Assembly: GCF_900608595.1 (NCBI RefSeq)
Contig: NZ_UWYY01000018.1
Location: 62,001 to 126,000 of the forward strand
Length of the DNA stretch: 64,000 bases
Reading direction: 5' to 3'
Source of the DNA: Promicromonospora panici
GTDB lineage: Bacteria > Actinomycetota > Actinomycetes > Actinomycetales > Cellulomonadaceae
Every line of letters starts with the position of its first letter. The stretch's first letter is position 1. The position numbers and the translations under genes were made by a program. A model generated the notes under the pieces. That model had not been told where the DNA came from, did not search any database, and was given only the letters and a program-made list of their open reading frames with translations. Of this stretch, positions 44,125 through 51,675 are shown piece by piece.

Positions 44125-44778
44125 GTGCCCGCGCCCCGACGACTCCGCGACGCGCGGGGTCCCGTCGCGGCCTCGGTAGCGACGGCGGCCGCGCTGCTGA
44201 CCCACCTCGCCGGAGGTGGTGCGCTCCCCGGCTGGCTGGGGATCCTCGTCCCGTGGGCGCTGTCGCTGGCGGTGTGCACGTTCCTCGCGGGCCGTCGCCT
44301 CTCGCTGTGGCGGACGACGGCGTCGGTCGCACTGAGCCAGGTCCTGTTCCACACGCTGTTCGTGCTGGGTACGCCGACGGCGGCGGGCGGCTCGGCGGGC
44401 GGGCACCTGGGCCACGGGGTGCCGGCCGGCTTGGCGACGTCGCCGGCGGGGATCGTGGCGGGCTCGTCGGAAGGGTCCCCGTCAGGTCTCGCGGAGCTGC
44501 TCCAGGCGAGCCCCGCGATGTGGTTCTGGCACGGGGCCGCCGTGGTGGCGACCGTGGCCGCCCTGTACAGCGGTGAGCGAGTGCTCGTCCGGCTCCGGGA
44601 GCTCGCCGGGCGGATGGCGCAGTGGGTGCGGCGTCGCTTCGCGGTCCCCGCGAGCGTCGTCCTGCCGTATCCCGTCGTGCGCACGCCGGCGCCGGCCTGG
44701 TTCGACGATTCGTTCTCGGCTCGTCCCGGGAGGTCACCGCTGCGGCGTCGCGGGCCGCCCCGCGCGCACGCCGCCTGA
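44125..44778 (+). CDS. Small integral membrane protein
   Basis: 217 residues with about three to four hydrophobic segments (VATAAALLTHLAGGG, LVPWALSLAVCTFLAG, ALSQVLFHTLFVLG, GAAVVATVAALY). Conserved-looking His residues (LTHLAG, GGHLGHG, WFWHG) might bind a metal. The GTG start lies 8 bp after the GntR gene. The next gene encodes a PepSY protein with a His-rich loop, so metal handling is a guess. No named family was recognised. Confidence 0.65.
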   Translation: MPAPRRLRDARGPVAASVATAAALLTHLAGGGALPGWLGILVPWALSLAVCTFLAGRRLSLWRTTASVALSQVLFHTLFVLGTPTAAGGSAGGHLGHGVPAGLATSPAGIVAGSSEGSPSGLAELLQASPAMWFWHGAAVVATVAALYSGERVLVRLRELAGRMAQWVRRRFAVPASVVLPYPVVRTPAPAWFDDSFSARPGRSPLRRRGPPRAHAA

Positions 44779-44882
44779 CCTTTTCTCCACCGATCGGCCC
44801 CGCCGTGCCCGCCGTCCTGCTCGGACGTGCCCGCGCCCGGGGTATCGGTGCTGCCCTGACGACTCGAAAGCAACCCCCTCAC

Positions 44883-46559
44883 ATGACCACCACTGTTCTT
44901 GCCGCGCCCGAAGCCGGGCGCGAGGCCGGCCGCACCGACCCGCGGCGGACCGAGCGCCGGCACGTGCCCGGCCCCGGACGGCGTTCCGGCTGGTTCGGCC
45001 AGCTGCTGCTGCGGCTGCACTTCTACGCCGGCATCCTCGTCGGCCCGTTCATCCTCGTCGCAGCCCTCAGCGGCGCGCTCTACGCCCTCACGCCGGCGAT
45101 CGAGCAGGTCGTCTACCGGCACGAGCTGCACGTCCCCACCACAGACACGTCGGTCTCGGACGGTCAGCTGACCCTGGCCGAGCAGACGGCGATCGCCCAG
45201 GCGTACCTCGGCGACGGCGCGACGCCGTCGGCCGTGCGCCCCGCGCCCGGACCGGGCGACACGACCCGGATCATGTTCACGGGGGAGGGCCTCGGCGACA
45301 GCGAGTCCCGCGCCGTGTTCGTCGACCCGAGTACGGGCGAGGTGCGCGGGGACCTCACCGTGTACGGCACCAGCGGCGCCCTCCCGCTGCGCAACTGGGT
45401 CTCCAACCTGCACGGCGACCTGCATCTGGGCGATGTCGGCCGCGTCTACAGCGAGCTCGCCGCGTCCTGGCTCGCGGTCGTCGCGCTCGCGGGCCTCGGG
45501 CTCTGGGCGCACCGTTTCCGCACGTCCCGCGCCCGGAGGGACTTCGTGCGGCCGGCCCGCGGGCGTAGCGGGTACCGGCGCGTGTTCACGTGGCACGCCT
45601 CGGTCGGCATCTGGGTGCTCCTGGGAGCGGTGTTCCTCTCCGCGACGGGTATCAGCTGGTCGCTGTACGCCGGGGACCGGGTCGGCGACCTGCGCGCGGC
45701 GCTCGACTGGGAGACGCCCGCGGTCGACCCAGTGCTGCCAGCGGGTGCGGGTGCGGGTGCAGGTGCCGGGTCGCCGGACGCCGGGGCTGACGGCGGCACG
45801 GGTGACGCCGCCAGCCCTGACGCGGGTGGGCATGCCCACCACCGGACCGACGCGGCATCCGGCGCGACACCGGGCGCGGCGTCCGAGGCGACACCCGGGG
45901 CGACGGCGGCTGATGCCACTGCGGACCCGGCAGCCTGGGGCGAGCGGCTCGACGCCGTGCTCGCGACGGCCCAGGGCGTCAACGTCAACACCGGCCTCGT
46001 CGAGATCAGGCCGCCCGCGGAGCCCGGCACCGCGTGGGTGGTGCAGGAGGTCCAGCGCAGCTACCCGAGCGAAGTCGACGCGGTGGCGATCGACGGCGAC
46101 ACCCTGCGGGTCACGGACCGCACGGACTTCGCCGACTTCCCGCTGGCCGCGAAGCTCACCCGCTGGGGTATCGACGCACACATGGGCTCGCTGTTCGGCC
46201 TGGCCAACCAGATCGCGCTCTTCGGGCTCGCGTGCGGTATCGCGGCGATGGTGGTGCTCGGCTACCTCATGTGGTGGCGGCGCCGGCCGACGCGCGAGCC
46301 GCGCCCGCTCGCCGGACGGCCGCCCCGCCGGGGTGCGCTCCGCCGCGCGCCCTGGTGGGGGACCGCCGCCGTGGTCGCGGTGGCGGTCCTCGTGGGCTGG
46401 TGGCTGCCGCTGGTCGGGTACCCGCTGGCGGGCTTCGTGGTCCTCGACGCGCTCGTCGGGGCCCGGTCCGGCCGACGGGGCGCCGAGGTCGGCGCAGCGC
46501 GGCCGTCAGTGGCAGCCGCACGGCGGGCGGCAGTGGTCCGCCGTCCGGGTGGGCGCTGA
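44883..46559 (+). CDS. PepSY-associated transmembrane protein
   Basis: A 558-residue membrane protein. The first helix region (LLLRLHFYAGILVGPFILVA), an extracytoplasmic PepSY domain, the WHASVGIWVLLGAVFLSATG helix and two C-terminal helices match the PepSY_TM group tied to siderophore or copper metabolism and ferric reduction. Between helices is an Ala/Gly/Asp-rich insert with HAHH. The ATG has a poor SD. A hairpin follows the stop. The small membrane protein upstream is probably co-transcribed. Confidence 0.85.
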   Translation: MTTTVLAAPEAGREAGRTDPRRTERRHVPGPGRRSGWFGQLLLRLHFYAGILVGPFILVAALSGALYALTPAIEQVVYRHELHVPTTDTSVSDGQLTLAEQTAIAQAYLGDGATPSAVRPAPGPGDTTRIMFTGEGLGDSESRAVFVDPSTGEVRGDLTVYGTSGALPLRNWVSNLHGDLHLGDVGRVYSELAASWLAVVALAGLGLWAHRFRTSRARRDFVRPARGRSGYRRVFTWHASVGIWVLLGAVFLSATGISWSLYAGDRVGDLRAALDWETPAVDPVLPAGAGAGAGAGSPDAGADGGTGDAASPDAGGHAHHRTDAASGATPGAASEATPGATAADATADPAAWGERLDAVLATAQGVNVNTGLVEIRPPAEPGTAWVVQEVQRSYPSEVDAVAIDGDTLRVTDRTDFADFPLAAKLTRWGIDAHMGSLFGLANQIALFGLACGIAAMVVLGYLMWWRRRPTREPRPLAGRPPRRGALRRAPWWGTAAVVAVAVLVGWWLPLVGYPLAGFVVLDALVGARSGRRGAEVGAARPSVAAARRAAVVRRPGGR

Positions 46560-46588
46560 TCGACTGGAGCTGCAGCGCCACGAACCAG

Positions 46589-46614
46589 CGCGAGGCGGCC
46601 ACAGCCGCCTCGCG
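46589..46614. terminator. Hairpin after the PepSY gene
   Basis: Perfect 10-bp GC-rich arms (46589-46598, 46605-46614) around a 6-nt loop, 30 bp after the stop codon. Confidence 0.6.
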
Positions 46615-46655
46615 GGAGGCCGCCCGGATGCCGGAGTTGGCCATGATCAGCAGGC

Positions 46656-46700
46656 GCCTAAACCGGACGGGTAGTCGCAAAGATCCCGCCCACAACCAAG
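46656..46700. repeat. Second copy of the 45-bp dispersed repeat
   Basis: It matches 36511-36555 at 37 of 45 positions, including GGTAGTCGCAA and CGCCCACAAC. The left arm that makes the first copy a hairpin is degenerate here. It lies between the PepSY gene and the acyl-CoA dehydrogenase. Confidence 0.7.
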
Positions 46701-46826
46701 GACCGCTCCTCCCGGGCGGCGGGTGGTGGCAGATCTGACCGCGTGCCTACCATGAGTCACGTCCGCCGGCACAGGGTCGCAACGCAGCGAGCCGTGGTTC
46801 CGCGCCGGCCCGCCGGGAGGTCCGAC

Positions 46827-48746
46827 ATGAGCGTCGACGCCGTGCACCAGTCCTCGACACCGGGTGAGCGCAAGGCCCGTGAGGTCGCCGAGGAAGCCCG
46901 CGAGAAGGAGTGGGCGCGTCCCAGCTTCGCCAAGGGGATCTACCTCGGCGCCTTCGACGTCACGCTGATCCATCCCTACCCGGTGCCCGACCCGGAGGTC
47001 GCGAAGCGGGGCACGCAGTTCCTCGAAACCCTGCGAGAGGTCTGCGAGACCATCGACGGCGCACGGATCGAGCGCGAGGACCACATCCCCGACGACACCA
47101 TGGCCGCCCTGCGCCGGATCGGCGCCTTCGGCATGAAGATCCCGCGCGAGTTCGGCGGCCTCGGGCTGTCGCTCGTGGACTACGGCCGGGCGCTGATGCT
47201 GATCAGCACCGTGCACCCGAGCCTCGGGGCGCTGCTCTCGGCGCACCAGTCGATCGGCGTCCCGGAGCCGGTCAAGATGTTCGGCACCCCCGAGCAGATG
47301 CAGGAGTACCTGCCCAGGTGCGCGGCGGGCGCCGTCTCGGCCTTCCTGCTCACGGAGCCCGACGTCGGCTCCGACCCCGCCCGGATGAACTCGACCGCGA
47401 CCCCGACCGAGGACGGCTCGGCGTACCTCCTGGACGGCGTCAAGCTCTGGACGACGAACGGCCCGATCGCCGAGCTGCTGGTCGTCATGGCCGCGGTGCC
47501 GCCGCACGACGGCGACGGGAGCGGTCGCGGGCGCCGGCGCGGCGGCATCAGCGCGTTCGTGGTGGAGGCCGACAGCCCCGGGATCACCGTCGAGCACCGC
47601 AACAAGTTCATGGGGCTGCGCGGCATGGAGAACGGGGTCACCCGGTTCCGGCAGGTGCGCGTGCCGGCGGCGAACCGGCTCGGCCGCGAGGGCCAGGGCC
47701 TGAAGATCGCGCTCACCACACTCAACACCGGCCGGCTCTCGATCCCCGCCATCGTCGCCGGCGCCGGCAAGTGGTCGCTGGGCATCGCCCGCCAGTGGTC
47801 GACCGAACGGGTCCAGTGGGGCCGGCCCATCGGCGAGCACGAGGCCGTCGGCTCGAAGGTCGCGTTCATCGCGGCGACGGCGTTCGCGCTCGAGTCGGTG
47901 TTCGAGCTGTCCGCGGCGCTCGCGGACGCCGGCCAGAAGGACTTCCGGATCGAGGCCGCGCTGGCCAAGCTGTGGTCGAGCGAGATGGGCTACCGGGTCG
48001 CCGACGAGCTGGTCCAGATCCGCGGGGGCCGCGGCTTCGAGACGGCGGACTCCCTCGCCGCCCGCGGGGAGCGGGCCGTGCCCGCCGAACAGCTGCTGCG
48101 GGACATGCGGATCAACCGCATCTTCGAAGGGTCCTCGGAGATCATGCGGCTGCTGATCGCCCGCGAGGCGGTCGATGTGCACCTGCACGCCGCCGGCGAG
48201 CTCGCCTCACGGGAGGCCCCGATCCTGGCCAAGGCTCACTCGGCGGTCGGCGCAAGCCGGTTCTACGCACGCTGGCTGCCGACGCTCGTGGCCGGCCAGG
48301 GGATGCGGCCCGGCGCCTACGGCGAGTTCGGGCAGCTCGCCCGGCACCTGCGCTTCGTGGAGCGGTCCTCCCGGACGCTGGCTCGGCGCACCTTCTACGC
48401 CATGGCCCGCTGGCAGGCGCGCCTCGACCGGAAAGAGGTGCTGCTCGGCCGCATCGTCGACGTCGGCGCCGAGCTGTTCGCGATGTCGGCGGTCTGCACG
48501 AGGGCCGACGCGATGCGCCGCCAGGACCCGGCGCCGGGCGCCGACGCCGTCCGGCTTGCTGACGCCTTCTGCGAGCAGTCCCGCGAGCGGGTGGCCGAGA
48601 CCTTCCGCAGGCTCAACGCCTCCACGGACCGGACCGACACCCGGCTGGCCCGGGCCGTGCTGGACGGCCGGCTTCGCTGGCTGGAGGACGGCGTGATCGA
48701 CCAGTCGGAGGGCACCGGCCCCTGGATCGCGCCCAGCGCCCCCTGA
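46827..48746 (+). CDS. Acyl-CoA dehydrogenase (long, VLCAD-like)
   Basis: A 639-residue FAD enzyme of fatty-acid beta-oxidation. The first step domain (PREFGGLGLSLVDYGRALM), FAD/substrate motifs SAFLLTEPDVGSDPARM and KLWTTNGPIAE, and the catalytic-Glu region NRIFEGSSEIMRL are present. About 180 C-terminal helical residues beyond the core resemble the extension of very-long-chain enzymes. ATG at 46827 has GGGAGG; the upstream ATG at 46743 lacks one. It has no electron-transfer flavoprotein neighbour. Confidence 0.93.
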   Translation: MSVDAVHQSSTPGERKAREVAEEAREKEWARPSFAKGIYLGAFDVTLIHPYPVPDPEVAKRGTQFLETLREVCETIDGARIEREDHIPDDTMAALRRIGAFGMKIPREFGGLGLSLVDYGRALMLISTVHPSLGALLSAHQSIGVPEPVKMFGTPEQMQEYLPRCAAGAVSAFLLTEPDVGSDPARMNSTATPTEDGSAYLLDGVKLWTTNGPIAELLVVMAAVPPHDGDGSGRGRRRGGISAFVVEADSPGITVEHRNKFMGLRGMENGVTRFRQVRVPAANRLGREGQGLKIALTTLNTGRLSIPAIVAGAGKWSLGIARQWSTERVQWGRPIGEHEAVGSKVAFIAATAFALESVFELSAALADAGQKDFRIEAALAKLWSSEMGYRVADELVQIRGGRGFETADSLAARGERAVPAEQLLRDMRINRIFEGSSEIMRLLIAREAVDVHLHAAGELASREAPILAKAHSAVGASRFYARWLPTLVAGQGMRPGAYGEFGQLARHLRFVERSSRTLARRTFYAMARWQARLDRKEVLLGRIVDVGAELFAMSAVCTRADAMRRQDPAPGADAVRLADAFCEQSRERVAETFRRLNASTDRTDTRLARAVLDGRLRWLEDGVIDQSEGTGPWIAPSAP

Positions 48747-48771
48747 GCTGTCGCTCGGCCGGCCGGCGGAG

Positions 48772-48808
48772 CGTCAGGTGTTCGGCCCGGAATGCCGAAC
48801 ACCTGACG
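48772..48808. terminator. Perfect 15-bp bidirectional hairpin
   Basis: The arms 48772-48786 and 48794-48808 are fully complementary with a 7-nt loop, between the convergent acyl-CoA dehydrogenase and NmrA-type genes. Confidence 0.75.
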
Positions 48809-48862
48809 AACTACCGACCACCCGGGACCGTTTACCCGGCACCGTTCATGCGGCGCAGCGGG

Positions 48863-49720
48863 TCACGCGTGCGCGGCGCGCACCACGTCTGCCAGCGGCG
48901 TGAACGGGCGGCCCAGGAGGCGGGCCAGATCCTCGCTGTCCGTCTCGAGGTCCCCGGCGGCGATCGAGGCGTCGAGGCCTGCGACGAACCCGGCAGTGCC
49001 GGCGTCGAGCCCGACCTGCTCCAGCGCGGCCGCGTACTCCTCGACGGACAGGTCGCGGGGGGCGACCTTGGTGCCGGTCACGTCGCTGACCGTCGCGGCG
49101 AGCTCGTCGAACGTGAACGCGGGGCCGCCGAGCTCGTGGACGGCGTCGCCGTCGTCGTCGGTCAGGAGGGCGGCCGCAGCGGCCGCGGCGAAGTCGGCGC
49201 GGGCAGCGGCCGAGACCTTGCCGCCGGCGGTGGCACCGACGATCTCGCCTCGCTCGAGGTACTGGCCGAGCTGCGAGGTGTAGTTCTCGAAGTACCAGCC
49301 GTTGCGCAGCAGGGTGACCGGGATGCCGCAGGCGCGTAGCGCCGCCTCGGTGGCCTCGTGCTCCCCGGCGAGCGGGTTGGAGGTGTTGCCCGCCTTGAGG
49401 ATGCTGGTGTAGGCGATGCGCTCCACGCCGGCGGCCTTGGCGGCGTCGATCACCGCGGTGTGCTGGGCGACGCGCGACCCGATCTCGCTTCCGGAGACCA
49501 GCAGCAGGCGCTGCACGCCGGCAAGGGCCGCGGGCAGGGTCTCGGGGCGCGAGTAGTCGCCCTCGCGAACCTGGACGCCGCGCTCGGCGAGGTCGGCGAC
49601 CTTGCTGGGCGTGCGGACGATCGCCACGACGTCCGAGGCGGGAACACCGCGGGACAGGAGCTCCTCGACGACGAGGCGACCGAAGGGACCCGATGCACCG
49701 GTGACGGCGTAGGTGGTCAT
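48863..49720 (-). CDS. NmrA-type NAD(P)H:quinone oxidoreductase (QOR2-like)
   Basis: A 285-residue atypical SDR. The Rossmann motif YAVTGASGPFGRLVVEELL and the region AVIDAAKAAGVERIAYTSIL, then LLRNGWYFENYT, match QOR2-type quinone reductases. No YxxxK catalytic pair is seen, as expected for NmrA relatives. GGAGAG precedes the ATG at 49720. It is divergent from an HxlR regulator, the classic arrangement for redox- or aldehyde-responsive control. Confidence 0.88.
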   Translation of the reverse strand: MTTYAVTGASGPFGRLVVEELLSRGVPASDVVAIVRTPSKVADLAERGVQVREGDYSRPETLPAALAGVQRLLLVSGSEIGSRVAQHTAVIDAAKAAGVERIAYTSILKAGNTSNPLAGEHEATEAALRACGIPVTLLRNGWYFENYTSQLGQYLERGEIVGATAGGKVSAAARADFAAAAAAALLTDDDGDAVHELGGPAFTFDELAATVSDVTGTKVAPRDLSVEEYAAALEQVGLDAGTAGFVAGLDASIAAGDLETDSEDLARLLGRPFTPLADVVRAAHA

Positions 49721-49758
49721 AACACTCTCCATTGCTTGGGTAGTTGCCAGCGGGTAGC

Positions 49759-49775
49759 ACTAACGAAACGAAAGT
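49759..49775. promoter_or_regulatory. Candidate HxlR operator
   Basis: The dyad ACT-N2-CG-N3-CG-N2-AGT lies in the 91-bp gap between the divergent NmrA-type and HxlR genes. Predicted from symmetry and context. Confidence 0.45.
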
Positions 49776-49811
49776 ACACCACATTCCGAGTGCGCGCGGT
49801 ACTCTGGCTTC

Positions 49812-50273
49812 GTGAGCATCGCCGACCTGGAATCCGCAGACCTCGAATCTGACGACCGGGAGTCCGCCGTGCCCGGCGACGGCGCGACCGACGGCCCGAC
49901 GCAGGAGCTGGTGACCGACGTGTTCGCGCGGGGGTGCGGCTCGCGGGCCGCCTTCGAGGTCGTCACCTCCAAGTGGTCCTCGCTCGCCCTGCTCGCGCTG
50001 GGGGAGGGCAGCTACCGGTTCAACGCGCTGCGCCGCCGCGTCGAGGGGGTCAGCGAGAAGATGCTCTCCCAGTCGCTGCAGGCCCTCGAGCGGGACGGCA
50101 TGGTCACGCGCGACGTCGTCACGAACATCCCGCCGCGCGTCGAGTACTCGCTGACGCCGCTCGGCGAAGCCGTCGCGGAGCGGCTGCGCTCCCTCGCCGA
50201 CCTGCTCCAGGACGCGGTCGCCGAGCGCGCCGTCGAGCAGGCCCGGTCGGCGTCGGACGGGGACGGCGCGTAA
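49812..50273 (+). CDS. HxlR family transcriptional regulator
   Basis: A 153-residue winged-helix protein. KWSSLALLALGEGSYRFNALRR, VSEKMLSQSLQALERDGMV and RVEYSLTPLGEA are the HxlR consensus. The N-terminal 30 residues are acidic with an LESADLES repeat and follow a GTG without SD, suggesting a leaderless message. It probably regulates the divergent quinone reductase. Confidence 0.9.
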   Translation: MSIADLESADLESDDRESAVPGDGATDGPTQELVTDVFARGCGSRAAFEVVTSKWSSLALLALGEGSYRFNALRRRVEGVSEKMLSQSLQALERDGMVTRDVVTNIPPRVEYSLTPLGEAVAERLRSLADLLQDAVAERAVEQARSASDGDGA

Positions 50274-50312
50274 AGCCTCGCCGGGACCGCGGTGGAGGCA
50301 TAACCTCCGCTC

Positions 50313-50783
50313 ATGGTGAGCATCAGTATCGAGACCGCCGAGCAGATCGAGGCGCGGCTGGTCGAGGTCATCTCCGAGGCCGAGCTCGTCGTGCACGACG
50401 GGTCCTGGACGTTCGAGGAGTCGGTCGACCCGCCGGTTCTGACGCCCGAGACGCTGGCCGTCGTGCGGGACGAGGACGTGTGGAGCAGCCTCGTGCCCGC
50501 GCCCGCGCCCCCGGACGAGGCGGGGGACGGGGCATCGGGTGCGGCCGGCGCCGAGCGATTCGGGCTGTTCTCGTTCCACTTCCCGCACGCCGCCGACAAC
50601 AGCGGCTTCGTCGGTTGGCTCGCCTCGCACCTGAAGCAGGAGCTGGGCACCGGAGTGTTCGTGGTGTGCGGGAGCAACACGTCGCGCGGGGGCATCTTCG
50701 ACTACTGGGGCTGCCCCGACACGCTGCTGGCCGACGCGGTCGCCGTCGTCGAGAGGCTCCGATCGAGGGGCGCCCAGGGCTGA
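50313..50783 (+). CDS. Conserved protein of unknown function (DUF6196-like)
   Basis: 156 residues. The pattern WTFEESVDPP, then FHFPHAADNSGFVGWLASHL and VFVVCGSNTSRGGIFDYWGCP, matches what I recall of an uncharacterised family (DUF6196), but the name is from memory. No signal or membrane segment. A Pro/Ala/Gly loop splits the domain. ATG at 50313 has no clear SD. Confidence 0.65.
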   Translation: MVSISIETAEQIEARLVEVISEAELVVHDGSWTFEESVDPPVLTPETLAVVRDEDVWSSLVPAPAPPDEAGDGASGAAGAERFGLFSFHFPHAADNSGFVGWLASHLKQELGTGVFVVCGSNTSRGGIFDYWGCPDTLLADAVAVVERLRSRGAQG

Positions 50784-50824
50784 GCCGGCCCCCACGTGAG
50801 CGGGCTGACCCCTACGATCATCTC

Positions 50825-51619
50825 GTGACAAACCAGGACACGACGGGCCACGCGTCAGGCGCCCCGGCTCAGGTCGGATCAGCTCAGGTGAGCCCGGCCC
50901 AGGTCGACCCCAGGCCGGACGCGGAACCGGCCTTCTCCCCGGACGCGCACCGGCTCGACCTCGGACGCCTCGGCGCCATCACGCTCGTGGTCGGCATCGC
51001 GCTGACCGGACCGCTGGCGTGGGCCTGCGGGTGGGCCGTGGTGACCGACCCGGACCCGGCCGCCAAGGCGATCGCGGGTTTCTTCGGGCTCTTCTTCGGC
51101 GGCCTGTGCCTGCTCTTCGTCGCCAACTTCTGGAAGGTGACGCGACCGCGCGGCATCGTCGTCGACGCCGCCGGCATCTGGTTCTGGCACGGCACGACGT
51201 GGGACGTCGTCCGCTGGACGCAGGCTGCTCGCGTCGGCCTGTCGTACGAGATGCCGCCCAGCCTGCCGACGATCGGTGGACCCTTGGCCCACCTGAAGGC
51301 CGCCGTGAGCGGCTGGCTGAAGGACCGGATCTACGGCTTGCTGCGCATCACCGACAAGCGAGGCATCGCCCTGGAGATTGTCCCCATGCGCGAGGAGGAG
51401 CTGCTCGAGCTGACCCGCCTGAAGCGCTACCGCGCCAAGGACCCGGCGCCGACGCCAGGCGTACCTCGGTTGCTGTGGCGCGTGCGGCTGCCCGGCGGCT
51501 ACCACTCGTTCGAGAAGCTGATCACGGCGGGCGAGCGGTTCGGCGGGCACACGTGGGAGGGCTGGTTCCGCAGGCAGTGGAGCGGCGGCGCCGGGCGCGG
51601 GGCGCGCGAGGCGGGCTGA
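50825..51619 (+). CDS. Membrane protein of unknown function
   Basis: 264 residues. A Gln/Ala/Pro-rich N-terminus containing an AQV repeat leads to two hydrophobic helices (ITLVVGIALTGPLAWACGWA, AGFFGLFFGGLCLLFVANFW). A cytosolic domain then begins RPRGIVVDAAGIWFWHGTTWDVVRW, reminiscent of PH-like membrane domains. GTG start at 50825 by frame. No family was recognised. Confidence 0.6.
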   Translation: MTNQDTTGHASGAPAQVGSAQVSPAQVDPRPDAEPAFSPDAHRLDLGRLGAITLVVGIALTGPLAWACGWAVVTDPDPAAKAIAGFFGLFFGGLCLLFVANFWKVTRPRGIVVDAAGIWFWHGTTWDVVRWTQAARVGLSYEMPPSLPTIGGPLAHLKAAVSGWLKDRIYGLLRITDKRGIALEIVPMREEELLELTRLKRYRAKDPAPTPGVPRLLWRVRLPGGYHSFEKLITAGERFGGHTWEGWFRRQWSGGAGRGAREAG

Positions 51620-51675
51620 GCGCTCGTCCCTGATTGGCTGGGGTGCCCTGCGATGTCCGGGCATACGCTTTCGCC

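Noticed and set aside
42639..46181. Very long reverse frame extending gntK upstream
   Set aside because: The gluconokinase begins at 43277; the extension overlaps the GntR and PepSY genes antisense and has no domains.
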